The notes: generated by a model not told the origin, from the letters alone. A stretch of 64,000 nucleotides of DNA from Rhodopirellula bahusiensis (GCF_002727185.1 NZ_NIZW01000006.1:62001-126000); one strand, 5' to 3'; shown: positions 10,001 through 17,307, counted from the stretch's first letter. Numbers and translations are program-made.

Positions 10001-10442
10001 GCTGTGGATGCGTGGATTTCATCCGGCCGGCTAAGTTCGTCCAACGTGCCGGCAATACTCCGCTTTGAAGAACATCGTCACTGCCGAAAGTCTGGCCGTG
10101 GTGAACGAACCCTTTCAGCAAGCCCAACAGAAAGTCGATGCGTCTTAGCCAATCATCGGCATCATCCACAATTTTCGGAAGCGCACGAGGAAACCGATGA
10201 CGCAGCTTGGTGACCGTCATTTGAGCCCGCCGTAGGTGTTCCCCGTCAATCGACCAGCTCGTGGAATCGTTTTCAGACGTCATCGAATCGGATTGCCAGG
10301 GACAAGGATTTTCGGGTTCGCCTTCGATCTTTGTCATCCTCATCGGGTAGCCGGGCAACCAAGCCAAATCGCGTTTGAGGAGCAAACGCGCACGGGCGAT
10401 CCCCGATTGAATCTTGGTGCGTTTGTTCTCAAGCGGTTGCAT
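7026..10442 (-). CDS. Uncharacterised 1138-residue helical protein
   Basis: I do not recognise this protein. It is mostly alpha-helical and has no signal peptide or obvious membrane segment. A lysine/arginine-rich middle (around residues 680-760) separates two helical halves. Toward the C-terminus a more ordered segment contains VIGRCLFALNDSGEVLTYY and LVAKDWYDDGPW, which could be a distinct alpha/beta domain. The kinase remnant begins 10 bases downstream, so the two probably formed one transcription unit. The open frame is intact. Confidence 0.75.
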   Translation of the reverse strand: MQPLENKRTKIQSGIARARLLLKRDLAWLPGYPMRMTKIEGEPENPCPWQSDSMTSENDSTSWSIDGEHLRRAQMTVTKLRHRFPRALPKIVDDADDWLRRIDFLLGLLKGFVHHGQTFGSDDVLQSGVLPARWTNLAGRMKSTHPQLANLLDAVTFQTLSDQRNCDLESLVWIELHAAELTLLSSVNREQPLQLPIRILTARENFPSELLNVLVRCLTDPLICTCRWKRPHARLRQLCETTLKAAKQVEVVFPEDSSEESLAHLVTTTFLEVCADRPKQQRDRFALLNQLLASELVDVVAETQAKIVAGEEELSKRLRRLQPRHDQGPQPDFSSRDLKRKVAATSEIDRVRIATITALGNCLQLQKTFSPTESRLWIDFLTGFPPDHVALSIRLIAKWCHSWNYKADHRRNFIRVIILVSALIRRRGIPQSMLKHWYHHVDEKRAYNEFVVDTADELADQPKLEVRTVRLLEKVAFDFQFDIGSELISSLVEFAQATDNDDMSCSLIEHLTRKPDTTYTAIDLRLAYHFGDSVDVISDVLLSLDNHPDLTELATQLKPLADDKDLKRIIARRLADNDGKVLSRIAATTSILRNLKQPIPKCERFDQAAGWVNRYPSEFHSALESLGQAAADAPRIAESVLGKAFPSPEKLNQQIDALESKLTESAAKRNDNAQRDHPAEPFDTPQPNDEGRMRGRLTNLRRRRTQVPSVSLARREKLIEKLRKRTELELLQQYAATSRLHAAAAMQRRFSLKTFPDEWLSPPFDRVLREINGLDNPMQDLGIRLLFETSERTTRNFDEEPRNLVFRQRMEATGVRMEPWLSDQVRQSATTADGLPYQLAFTRDVIDFLLMGFHFDTCLSPDSFNFFSTVANAVDLNKRVVYAKTDTGKVIGRCLFALNDSGEVLTYYRYSHNPRDGFAEAVDQFAEQLASQMQTSIATGGKVSKLVAKDWYDDGPWQTNSNWLGDDGLLARLTKDGGDASLLPVLLEEVGRDFLKRRVTELAINTRVREKPQFLQSLLDEFENELSVRHKFTIGVNVDSIAISHRLLSQLRWSEIVGLVNRHQCNECDVFHGIAEYSRVFRVLSNFHPTLALRAIRASRPSSIKDDTSDPNRTRRSALAHVHRLLGREHLAAKLSAK

Positions 10443-10513
10443 GGCGACTGTGAACTATTTGAAGTCCGAGTTGAGTTGGAGGTAGTTTGACCACTTGCAC
10501 GACGATCGCGTGT

Positions 10514-11404
10514 TCAATGCAGCAACCTTCGCATCGCCGAGGCCACGCCGAGGGTAACTTCGGTCATGCGGGGGTAGTCGAGCGTTTCGGGGGTGTCGGT
10601 GGATTGGTGGTAGTTAGGATTGCGCAGGAAGCTGGTGTCGGTCAGCATCAAGGCCGGGTAGCCCTGGTCCCAGAACGAACTGTTGTCACTGAGCCGGATC
10701 TCGTTGATCTTTTCGGGCAGGCAGATCGAGAACAGGGGCATCCGGCGGGTGCCGCGTTTGAAGCCTCGCCGGAATTGCCAGTTGAGTTTCCAGGACGGCA
10801 TGTTGCCGACGGCGGCCAGGAAATTGCCGCGTTGCGGAAAGAAGCGATGCAGGAACTGGGGGATCGTGGGTGGGACGATCTGCGAGCCTTTGTGCAACGC
10901 GTAGTAGCCCACCATTTCCAGGCACAACATGCCGACGATCTTGTCGCCGCGTTGGCGTGACCCGCGAGCATGGTGTTGGCTGCCCATCGCATCGACGTTG
11001 AAGTACGGCGGCTCCTCGCAAGCGAACGCGACGTAGCGTGCGGTCCGCCGGCCGGTGTGCTCGCGCAGCAACCGGCTGACTTCCAGCAAGACGGCCACGG
11101 CCGAGGCGTTGTCGTCGGCTCCGGGTGTGGTTGCGACCGTGTCATAGTGGGCACCGAGCAAAATGATTTCGTCAGCCCGTTTGCTTCCAGGTTGCTCGAC
11201 GATCAGGTTGGTGGCTTCGTCGCCGAGTGCGTCGTAAGATTCGCGATCATTGGAATAGCCCATCTCGGACCACTGGCCTTCGATGTATCCGATTGTCGCT
11301 TCGATCGTCTTCGGCTTCTTGAGCGTGCGCGGACCGATCAAACCTGCAAGTCGATCGACATGCAGGCGAAGGTTTGCTTCGATGAAATCGCGGTCGGGAT
11401 TCAT
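10514..11404 (-). CDS. M28-family zinc metallopeptidase
   Basis: The 296-residue product has the metal-binding pattern of M28 aminopeptidases: GAHYDTV (His ligand), PGADDNASAV (bridging Asp), AFACEEPPYF (catalytic Glu), CLEMVGYY (ligand region) and a C-terminal YHQSTDTPETLDY (His ligand). No signal peptide is visible, so it is probably cytoplasmic or leaderless. It follows the broken ADP-ribosylglycohydrolase on the same strand by 18 bases. Confidence 0.85.
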   Translation of the reverse strand: MNPDRDFIEANLRLHVDRLAGLIGPRTLKKPKTIEATIGYIEGQWSEMGYSNDRESYDALGDEATNLIVEQPGSKRADEIILLGAHYDTVATTPGADDNASAVAVLLEVSRLLREHTGRRTARYVAFACEEPPYFNVDAMGSQHHARGSRQRGDKIVGMLCLEMVGYYALHKGSQIVPPTIPQFLHRFFPQRGNFLAAVGNMPSWKLNWQFRRGFKRGTRRMPLFSICLPEKINEIRLSDNSSFWDQGYPALMLTDTSFLRNPNYHQSTDTPETLDYPRMTEVTLGVASAMRRLLH

Positions 11405-11422
11405 GGGCCCAAATTCTTCGGT

Positions 11423-12380
11423 TCAGTAAGGCGGTGCGAGTCGGCGGAAACCGTGGAAGAGAACGATGAACAGGAAGAGCACATTGCGGAACAACACGGC
11501 GACCGGATTGATGGACGGTGCGATCGTAGCAGACGAATCCAATCGCTCGCCAAGCGATCGCATCCATTTCATGCTGCGTGGGTACTCCCAAATGCCGTCG
11601 ACCCATTCGGACGGAATCCCCGCTTCTCCCACGCCAGCACCGACGATCCCGCCCACGATTGCGGCGGTGGTGTCGGCGTCGCCTCCGCACTCGATGATGG
11701 CAGTGACGGCTTGTCGGAAGTCTTCCGGGCGGGACAACCAAGCGTGAATGACGACCGGGACGGTGTGGTACGTGTAGCCGGTGACGCCTTTGGGTAGCCC
11801 AAGCGAATCTGCAAACGACTTGGTTGATTCGCCAGCCGAAACGCGATCGACGGATCGATGCAAGAGATTGGTCAACTCCGAACCGTCGTCACCCACTGCG
11901 TTGACAACATCGGACAGCCACAGGTTCGCATCGACCTGTTTGTGAACGCGAGAGTGTCGAGCGGCAAACGCCACCGCGATCGCACCGAACTCCGCTTTGC
12001 GATCACTGTGTGTGACACGCGAGGAAGCACGCACGAACTCGAGCATCTGCGGCACGTCGTCGATCGCTGCGTCAAAGATCGCTGCACGCATCGCCGGTCC
12101 ATTGCCCGCAGAGAACACGCCGGCGCTGGCCGGCTTCGCACCCAACCAGAGTTTGATGCCCGCCCGAGTGGTCGCTTTCACGACGCCCGCGGCAAAGCCA
12201 GAATCCACCATCGCAGTCGACTCGCGAAGAGACGTGCGAATCGATCCACATCGCCGTTGGCTTCGATCAGCAATTGAGCCATTAAGCAGGTGTGTTCGGT
12301 GTCGTCCGAGATCATGCCACGCCGAGTGCGTCGCCAACAGCGGTTCCCAGAATGCATCCGGAGGTGGCGTTGCGGATCAT
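11423..12380 (-). pseudogene. ADP-ribosylglycohydrolase (DraG family), frameshifted
   Basis: The C-terminal three quarters are clearly DraG-like: SAGNGPAMRAA, SSRVTHSDRKAEFGA, GGDADTTAAIVGGIVGA and a hydrophobic C-terminus ending RRLAPPY. The N-terminus is broken across three frames. ATG at 12380 reads MIRNATSGCILGTAVGDALG; a second frame carries GMISDDTEHTCLMAQLL and RLRWWILALP; a third carries AGVVKATTR onward. A deletion of roughly 25-30 codons after GDALG shifts the frame, and a one-base loss near RWWILALP shifts it again. The metal-binding SDDTE is therefore not joined to the rest. The enzyme would have removed ADP-ribose from protein or nucleic acid. Confidence 0.8.
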
Positions 12381-12769
12381 TGGACTTGCTCCAAGACGGA
12401 TCTTTGAGTGGCGTTCAATTCAATCCCTGGCCTAACCGCTCGGACCATGATTCAATCTCGTGATCGTTTGCTTGTCGGAGTTTGGACGATGACGATACGA
12501 CCAGTGAACTTTGCGTCCGCCAGTTCATCCTTCATCATAACTAGCACCGCCTCTGACGACCCGCTATCTGGGCCAAGCAACACGATTTGTCGAGAACACT
12601 TGGGTGTGAAACACCGGACGACGCGAGTCAAGCGGATTCATTGGATGAACGTCATTGCTGATCGGCGCGTCTGAAGCCACTGGGGGAAGGACGAAACGAT
12701 GCCGTTTGGAAAATGGGCTATAGTGATCGATTGTCGCTAGCCCGTTATTCCTCGGTCAAGAGCCTGCTG
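12381..12769. other. Intergenic region, no supported gene
   Basis: Divergent interval between the ADP-ribosylglycohydrolase remnant and the DUF1080 gene. One short frame (12408-12674) is open but has no recognisable motif. Promoters for both directions would have to lie here; I cannot place them. Confidence 0.4.
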
Positions 12770-13549
12770 ATGCGTCTTCTTTGTTCGACTTCATGGTGTG
12801 TTTTCTGGATCGGGTTTCTTGCGCCGGCGGTTTCCAAGAGTGACGATGCGATTGGTGTCGGTGCCCGGCCGATCGCGGGGGCAGAGCTGATCCTTGATGG
12901 ATCGCGAGAAATGTTGGACGAGAAATGGACTTACTGGGAAGGCCCTCGGTTCAGTTCTTCGCTGCCGATCAAATGGAAGGTGGTCGAAGATCCGGTGGAC
13001 GATGGATCGACGATCATGACTGACGATCCAGCCGCCGCAGGGGGCAAGTACGGAACCGCCGATATCGTGACCCAACAGAAATTTCGTGACTTTCGATTGC
13101 ACGTCGAGTTTTTGATTCCGAACGCGGGTGGCAATAGCGGCGTTTACCTGCAGAACCGCTACGAGATTCAGATTCTTGATGGCGACAAGACCAAGCATGG
13201 ACTTGGTGCTGTGATCAACGAAACGCCCTCGCCCTATCATGCCTACAACGGGCTCGGCAAATGGAATGCTTACGACATCCAATTTCGGGCGGCTCGATTT
13301 GAACAGGGCAAGCTTTCCGAGAAGCCAATGGTGACGATGTACTTCAATGGTGAAAAGGTTCATCTCAATCAGCAGATCAACAAAGTTTGGGGCGGAGCCA
13401 ATTCAGGAATCGACGGTGGCAACGACAACGGATTTGGAATCACGGACACTCCCGGTGGCATCAAATTGCAGTGCGAGGGTCACGAAGTGCTCTACCGAAA
13501 CATCTGGATCAAGCCGATCGAACTGAGCGACCCTAACACGGATTTTTAG
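12770..13549 (+). CDS. Secreted DUF1080 (3-keto-disaccharide hydrolase-like) protein
   Basis: I chose ATG 12770 because it begins a signal peptide (MRLLCSTSWCVFWIGFLAPAV); an upstream ATG at 12713 would add a polar extension. The mature part is one jelly-roll DUF1080 domain with the usual landmarks: DEKWTYWEG, FRDFRLHVEF, GGNSGVYLQNRYEIQILD, GKWNAYDI and a final GIKLQCEGHEVLYRNIWIKP. These domains are abundant in planctomycetes and some are linked to 3-keto-glycoside hydrolysis. The export site is the periplasm or outside the cell. Convergent with the ARPP-1-like gene. Confidence 0.88.
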   Translation: MRLLCSTSWCVFWIGFLAPAVSKSDDAIGVGARPIAGAELILDGSREMLDEKWTYWEGPRFSSSLPIKWKVVEDPVDDGSTIMTDDPAAAGGKYGTADIVTQQKFRDFRLHVEFLIPNAGGNSGVYLQNRYEIQILDGDKTKHGLGAVINETPSPYHAYNGLGKWNAYDIQFRAARFEQGKLSEKPMVTMYFNGEKVHLNQQINKVWGGANSGIDGGNDNGFGITDTPGGIKLQCEGHEVLYRNIWIKPIELSDPNTDF

Positions 13550-13670
13550 ATCGATGACGAACGGCCGCAGGGCCGGCTCACGTTCAGCGTTGATTCCAGC
13601 CAAGATCCACGTGAGACCACAAAGCCCTGGGTAGCCGGCTGATTCATCATGCAACATCAACCAGAACCCG

Positions 13671-13707
13671 AAAACGCCTGCACCGGATTGCTCCGACGCA
13701 GGCGTTT
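13671..13707. terminator. Hairpin between convergent genes
   Basis: A perfect 10-bp inverted repeat (AAACGCCTGC with GCAGGCGTTT) surrounds a 16-base loop in the gap between the DUF1080 gene and the ARPP-1-like gene. The position suits a bidirectional terminator. There is no long T run on either side. Confidence 0.65.
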
Positions 13708-13733
13708 GGCTTGGCTTCGATCTCTCGAACGCA

Positions 13734-14798
13734 TCAGATCGCGAACGGTTCGGCTCGCGTCCATTCTTGACTCTTGACGAAGGCACTGGTGGCTGGGAGT
13801 GATGCGTAGACGATCTTTTCCCCGTCGCGGATCACTTGGCCGGTGAAGTGCTCCGAGGTTGCGGTGTCGATCGACACGTCGGCCCCAACCCGTCGGTCAG
13901 ACACAGTTTCTTCGTATTGCAAGTCAAGTGGTTCGCCGAGTAGCTCGCGGACCGTTGATCGGGCTCGTTCGTCTTCTTGCGAAGCGATCTCGGCGATCAA
14001 CGATTCCAGCTCGTCTAGCGATGCGATCTCGACCGGCAATTGGACTCGCGGTGATCGATCTGGTGCTCGATCTCCGTTTGCCTTGGCCGCTTCGATCGCC
14101 AACGATCCGTAGCACTCGCGAATCAGGCTTGGCCAAATGCTCAGCCAGTATTCGTGCGATGGTGCCCGCTCGATGCCGACAACGCGGTCATCGACCAAGA
14201 CGATCGCTCCGACTTGCCGTGGAACACACTCGAACTCGGCGACGAACTCATCGAGTTCCTTCTTGAATGCCTTCAAGAAGTATTCGAGGTGACCTTGACC
14301 GTTCACTCCGAATCGCTGGTTGAACACCGAGATGTCGTCCCACAGCTTCTGGTAGTTCTTTTCGCCTCGCTTCTGCAACGCGTGCTCACGCAGCGCATGC
14401 GGCAGAATCAACATGCGGTACGAACCCTTCTTGATGAATCCACCTTGCGATGCCTGGATGCACGCCGCGGTGTCGTAGCGGCGATCGCCCGCAGCAGCGA
14501 CCACGCCGGCGTGCGCCATCGCGTGGTCCTGTGCGTGCTGCTTAACGACATAGCCGGCATGGCACGGAACGATCATCACCGACTCGCTCGAGTTGCGAAA
14601 ACCGAGCGTTCCGTAGCTGGTCGTGTAGACGTCCGCATCACACTGGACCGGCGATACGAATCGATCGTCGTTCAAGTCGCTGACCAAAGGGATGACCTGC
14701 ATGTAGCCAACACTTTGCAGTCGGCTAGCCTCACATCCGCGCAGGACCTCGCGTACCTCGATGCGCGTGCTTGTGTTCTTCTTTCGCTTACGGAACAT
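13734..14798 (-). CDS. ARPP-1-like protein (DUF6569 type)
   Basis: A 354-residue protein with no signal peptide. After a basic N-terminus it runs through VMIVPCHAGYVVKQHAQDHA, then KNYQKLWDDISVFNQRFGV, QVGAIVLVDDRVVGIERAPS and SIWPSLIRECYGS. This order resembles ARPP-1 domains, described as associated with ADP-ribosylglycohydrolases and rhodanese-phosphatases in RNA-damage-response neighbourhoods. Here it follows the Ro-type gene by 77 bases on the same strand. The molecular activity is unknown. The family call is from memory of the pattern, so moderate. Confidence 0.6.
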   Translation of the reverse strand: MFRKRKKNTSTRIEVREVLRGCEASRLQSVGYMQVIPLVSDLNDDRFVSPVQCDADVYTTSYGTLGFRNSSESVMIVPCHAGYVVKQHAQDHAMAHAGVVAAAGDRRYDTAACIQASQGGFIKKGSYRMLILPHALREHALQKRGEKNYQKLWDDISVFNQRFGVNGQGHLEYFLKAFKKELDEFVAEFECVPRQVGAIVLVDDRVVGIERAPSHEYWLSIWPSLIRECYGSLAIEAAKANGDRAPDRSPRVQLPVEIASLDELESLIAEIASQEDERARSTVRELLGEPLDLQYEETVSDRRVGADVSIDTATSEHFTGQVIRDGEKIVYASLPATSAFVKSQEWTRAEPFAI

Positions 14799-14829
14799 TT
14801 CTCAAAGATCTCCTAGCTATTCACCGAGA

Positions 14830-14865
14830 TGCCCGGCGCCCGGTAGTGGATCGGACGCCGGGGCA
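14830..14865 (-). promoter_or_regulatory. Strong stem-loop between the Ro-type gene and ARPP-1-like gene
   Basis: On the minus strand this 36-base segment folds into a GC-rich stem of about 13 bp with one bulged cytosine (TGCCC-C-GGCGTCCG pairing with CGGGCGCCGGGCA) and a short loop. It fills the gap between the two cistrons. It could tune expression of the second gene, act as an RNA processing site, or be part of a small RNA. Confidence 0.55.
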
Positions 14866-14875
14866 TTCGATGGAA

Positions 14876-16486
14876 TTAGGCCGCCGGCAAGTAGCCAGCG
14901 ACCTTGGTCATTCCAAACAGAGCCGCAACGCCTCGGTCGACGTCGGACTCGATCAACGCCTTCAGCAATCCAAGTCCGATTGCTTCCGGCTTGCTGACCG
15001 GCATCGCAACCACAGAATCGCTCAGCGTGCGAACGCCTTGTGATTCGGCCGCGAAGACCGGCGTAAATTGGTGAATCGGTGTTTGAATACCGATTCGTCG
15101 TACGGCCGCGACCGTTTCACCGAAGCGTCCGGCCGGCGCGTTTTCGTATCCATCCGACAGAACGAATACGACATCCGGATCGGACTTCAGCAACTGAACC
15201 AGTCCTGCCGCCAGCGACGTGTCGCCCGAAGGTTCAACCAGTTCGTAGCTGTCGATCGCTCGACCATCCGAAGTAATCGCGACGGCATCACCCGCAGTCG
15301 CCGACAAGAGGTCGCGTAGTGCGAGTGCCGTGGCGATCGGACGACGAGCCTGCGTGTCGTGACCGATCATCGACTGCGATGCGTCGATCAGCACACCCAC
15401 TCGCTCGAACTGTACCGGCAGCCGTGCGGCAGCCGCTTCAGCCTTGTCGCGAAGGGCTTGGCGAATTGCATCGGTCATGCCCATCTCGAAAGCGTAAACG
15501 TACAGCCGAACTGCGTCGTACTTCGCCGGATCGAATTCGACCTCAACACCCGACCGTTCCGCCTTTCGCTGAACGGCGATCTTTTGACCGGTCGTCAGTT
15601 GAGACTTCGTCAGTGCGAGCACTTCGGCGTTGGTACGATCCTTGTGATATCGGCTTCGCAGACCTTCCATCGTTTCCGGTGGCAGGACTGATCCACGATC
15701 GAAGTCGGACTTCGCGTCACGGTACGCCGCCAAACGATTCAGTGTCACGCCGTCTTCATCACCGAGGATGAAACGAACGCATTGTTCGACTCGAGCGACA
15801 GACTGTGGCTTAGGCTTCCAGCCTGAGGTTTGCGACTCGACAGGCAGGATGCCTATCCCACTTGAAAAACGTGTCACGTTCTGGCGAACGATCTGCGATT
15901 CCTTTTCGGTACGCTCATCCTTCGACTTCGCCAACACGCTTCGCAGGATGCTCGTCGTTCGGCGTCCCCACGCGTGCGTCAACGCGACCCGTAGCTTCTC
16001 GCGGTACTTGACCGCCCAGAACTCCAGACCGTCAGCACCGAGGATTTCACTCAGGATCAATCGACGCGTTCGCGCGTTGTTGACGCGGTCACGACGTAGC
16101 ATTCCGAACAACTTCAGCATTCGCTGCGTTGGCAGACCACGGACCAGGTGCGTCATTGCCGCTGCTTCGAACTCGGCCGGCAGGATTCCGCCGTCGCGAG
16201 TCGTTTGCAGCAATCGACGCACACCGATCTGTCGACTGTAGTCCGTCACGCCCGGCAGCATCAGAGCTGCGGTGTAAACGTCACGGTCGATATCGAACAG
16301 GTCACGGTGGGCTGCTTCGACGGCTGCCGCTTGTTCTTCACGTGAGTTATAGAACGTGCCGCGACCGGTAGCCGTTGCGACCGAGTCAAGGAAGGAACCG
16401 AATGCAAGCGGCAGCAATTCACGCTGCGAATCGGACAACGCATCAGTCGGCCGCAATGGCAGGCTTGCAGTCTTGATCAGATCCAT
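14876..16486 (-). CDS. rsr: Ro60/Rsr-type RNA-binding protein (TROVE-like + vWA)
   Basis: A 536-residue protein in two parts. Residues 1-330 are a helical repeat region of TROVE type (RNA-binding ring), including FEAAAMTHLVRGLPTQRMLK and WAVKYREKLRVALTHAWGR. Residues about 355-536 are a von Willebrand A domain with a complete MIDAS: DASQS near 366, the threonine in GDTSLAAG, and LSDGYE. Bacterial Ro proteins bind Y RNAs and misfolded or structured RNA and can work with exonucleases. The gene lies directly downstream of a 33-tRNA array and a tRNA-like RNA on the same strand. Residues about 209-228 come from an inserted palindromic repeat. Confidence 0.82.
   Translation of the reverse strand: MDLIKTASLPLRPTDALSDSQRELLPLAFGSFLDSVATATGRGTFYNSREEQAAAVEAAHRDLFDIDRDVYTAALMLPGVTDYSRQIGVRRLLQTTRDGGILPAEFEAAAMTHLVRGLPTQRMLKLFGMLRRDRVNNARTRRLILSEILGADGLEFWAVKYREKLRVALTHAWGRRTTSILRSVLAKSKDERTEKESQIVRQNVTRFSSGIGILPVESQTSGWKPKPQSVARVEQCVRFILGDEDGVTLNRLAAYRDAKSDFDRGSVLPPETMEGLRSRYHKDRTNAEVLALTKSQLTTGQKIAVQRKAERSGVEVEFDPAKYDAVRLYVYAFEMGMTDAIRQALRDKAEAAAARLPVQFERVGVLIDASQSMIGHDTQARRPIATALALRDLLSATAGDAVAITSDGRAIDSYELVEPSGDTSLAAGLVQLLKSDPDVVFVLSDGYENAPAGRFGETVAAVRRIGIQTPIHQFTPVFAAESQGVRTLSDSVVAMPVSKPEAIGLGLLKALIESDVDRGVAALFGMTKVAGYLPAA
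15805..15861 (-). repeat. Planctomycete GILPV-type palindromic repeat inside rsr
   Basis: A 57-base imperfect palindrome reads GTGGGATAGGCATCCTGCCT on one arm and AGGCTGGAAGCCTAAGCCAC on the other (minus strand). In frame it encodes GIGILPVESQTSGWKPKPQS. I recognise it as the kind of interspersed repeat common in Rhodopirellula-like genomes. It keeps the rsr frame open and falls between the TROVE helices. Confidence 0.7.
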
Positions 16487-16549
16487 TCGTGTAACTCCTT
16501 CGTGTTCAGTTCAAAAACAAGACGAATTGAGAACACAACATCGGGGCAA

Positions 16550-16597
16550 GGTGCGGGACGCTTACAACTGTGTGTCTGCCAATTCCACCACTCCCGC
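16550..16597 (-). pseudogene. tRNA-derived fragment next to rsr
   Basis: The minus strand begins GCGGGAGTGGTGGAATTGGC, a typical class II tRNA 5' acceptor and D-arm. It then runs through TTGTAAG (a Tyr-GTA-like loop) straight into TCCCGCACC, which pairs with the 5' GCGGGA. The anticodon 3' strand, variable arm and T-arm are missing. It ends 64 bases before the rsr start. Either a deletion relic or a short tRNA-like RNA closed by 6 bp. Confidence 0.6.
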
Positions 16598-16629
16598 GTG
16601 TGTGCAACGACCGAGGAGGTCGTTGAAAG

Positions 16630-16716
16630 CGCAGGAGGAGGGATTCGAACCCTCAAACGCTTTCGCGTACAGCCATTTTGATGGCTCTGTATCGACGCGC
16701 TAGTTCCCGATGCAAT
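16630..16716 (-). pseudogene. Degenerate tRNA-Leu-like locus
   Basis: The 3' half is good: a T-arm GAGGGTTCGAATCCCTC followed by CTCCTGC, and a class II variable arm (ACGCGAAAGCGT). The anticodon arm AGCCA-TCAAAA-TGGCT has a six-base loop that would carry CAA if one base were restored. No 5' strand complementary to the acceptor is present. Not expected to be charged. Confidence 0.6.
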
Positions 16717-16756
16717 GTGTTCAGGGTTCCCTTGCGATTTGGTTGTGATGCAAAAG

Positions 16757-16850
16757 TGCCGGGGTAAGGTTCTGGTCAATGCCTTTGGTAAAGGTTTCTC
16801 AAACCCTCGCGTTGGTAACACGCACTGAATTGACGAGAGAGTCCCCGGCA
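16757..16850 (-). ncRNA. tRNA-Leu(GAG)-like structured RNA, candidate Ro partner
   Basis: The 94-base segment is closed by a perfect 8-bp stem (TGCCGGGG with CCCCGGCA). Inside is an arm AGGGT-TTGAGAA-ACCTT that looks like a tRNA-Leu anticodon arm with GAG. There is no T-arm consensus (no TTCRA). An alternative fold pairs GTCAAT with ATTGAC (6 bp) and leaves hairpins GCGT/ACGC, GGTTT/AAACC and CCTTT/AAAGG. It lies between the tRNA array and rsr on the same strand. Bacterial Y RNAs are often encoded beside rsr and can carry tRNA-like domains, so this is a candidate; a decayed tRNA is the alternative. Confidence 0.55.
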
Positions 16851-16851
16851 T

Positions 16852-16871
16852 CACGGTTCCGAAGAACCATG
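16852..16871 (-). other. UUCG-tetraloop hairpin
   Basis: The minus strand reads CATGGTTC-TTCG-GAACCGTG, an 8-bp stem with a UUCG loop, one base before the tRNA-Leu(GAG)-like RNA. No T run follows, so it is more likely a processing or stabilising element of the array transcript than a terminator. Confidence 0.6.
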
Positions 16872-16901
16872 TAAGAAATTCGAGGTAGGTTGCCAGTCAT
16901 G

Positions 16902-16975
16902 TTTCAAGCACGGGACTCGAACCCGTTACACTCAGATTAAGGATCTGATGCTCTAACCAAATGAGCTAGCTGTAA
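16902..16975 (-). tRNA. tRNA-Lys(CTT), last intact member of the array
   Basis: Anticodon arm TCAGA-TCCTTAA-TCTGA gives CTT. T-arm ACGGG-TTCGAGT-CCCGT is intact. The acceptor TTACAGC/GCTTGAA has two central mismatches, so this copy is weaker than most. CCA is not encoded. Confidence 0.8.
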
Positions 16976-16999
16976 TGACGTGCTAGTCCTCGAATCAGA

Positions 17000-17068
17000 A
17001 ACGCTGGTGGGAGTCGAACCCACTTCGACCGGGTTGCAGCCGGTTGCCTTGCCATCTGGCTCCAGCGT
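17000..17068 (-). tRNA. tRNA-Cys(GCA)
   Basis: Acceptor ACGCTGG/CCAGCGT is perfect. Anticodon arm ACCGG-CTGCAAC-CCGGT gives GCA. T-loop TTCGACT. The D-arm is short. CCA is not encoded. Confidence 0.9.
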
Positions 17069-17139
17069 TTTGTTGTCCGCCGATGTGGCGGACGCGTTTC
17101 AGTCTTTGTCCCTAAAAGTAGTCGTCCCGATTGGAACCA

Positions 17140-17307
17140 TCAAAAGTGGCCCGACTTGAGACAACATCGTTTGAATCGCAGACCGCTTCCGCATGGACAG
17201 GGATCGTTGCGTCCAAGCTTTTCTTCGAGCTGCTTGTCGCCATGAACGACTCGCACTCCGCATTTGACGTGCGTTTCCGACGGGAAACCGCGTCGTCGTT
17301 TACTCAT
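17140..17307 (-). CDS. 55-residue SEC-C motif protein within the tRNA array
   Basis: The ATG at 17307 opens a 55-codon frame (start MSKRRRGF) ending in [18 protein letters not shown], a complete SEC-C zinc-binding motif (C-x-C-x8-CC type). A longer in-frame start at 17556 would overlap two tRNA genes and is unlikely. SEC-C motifs occur at the end of SecA and in small proteins acting on nucleic acids or proteins; the role here is unknown. It sits between tRNA-Arg(GCG) and tRNA-Cys, same strand. Confidence 0.7.
   Translation of the reverse strand: MSKRRRGFPSETHVKCGVRVVHGDKQLEEKLGRNDPCPCGSGLRFKRCCLKSGHF

Noticed and set aside
10970-11797. 275-codon open frame on the plus strand
   Set aside because: Antisense to the M28 peptidase and the DraG remnant, both of which have clear motifs.
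12408-12674. 88-codon open frame on the plus strand
   Set aside because: No recognised motif, no ribosome binding site seen, and it lies in a divergent intergenic region.
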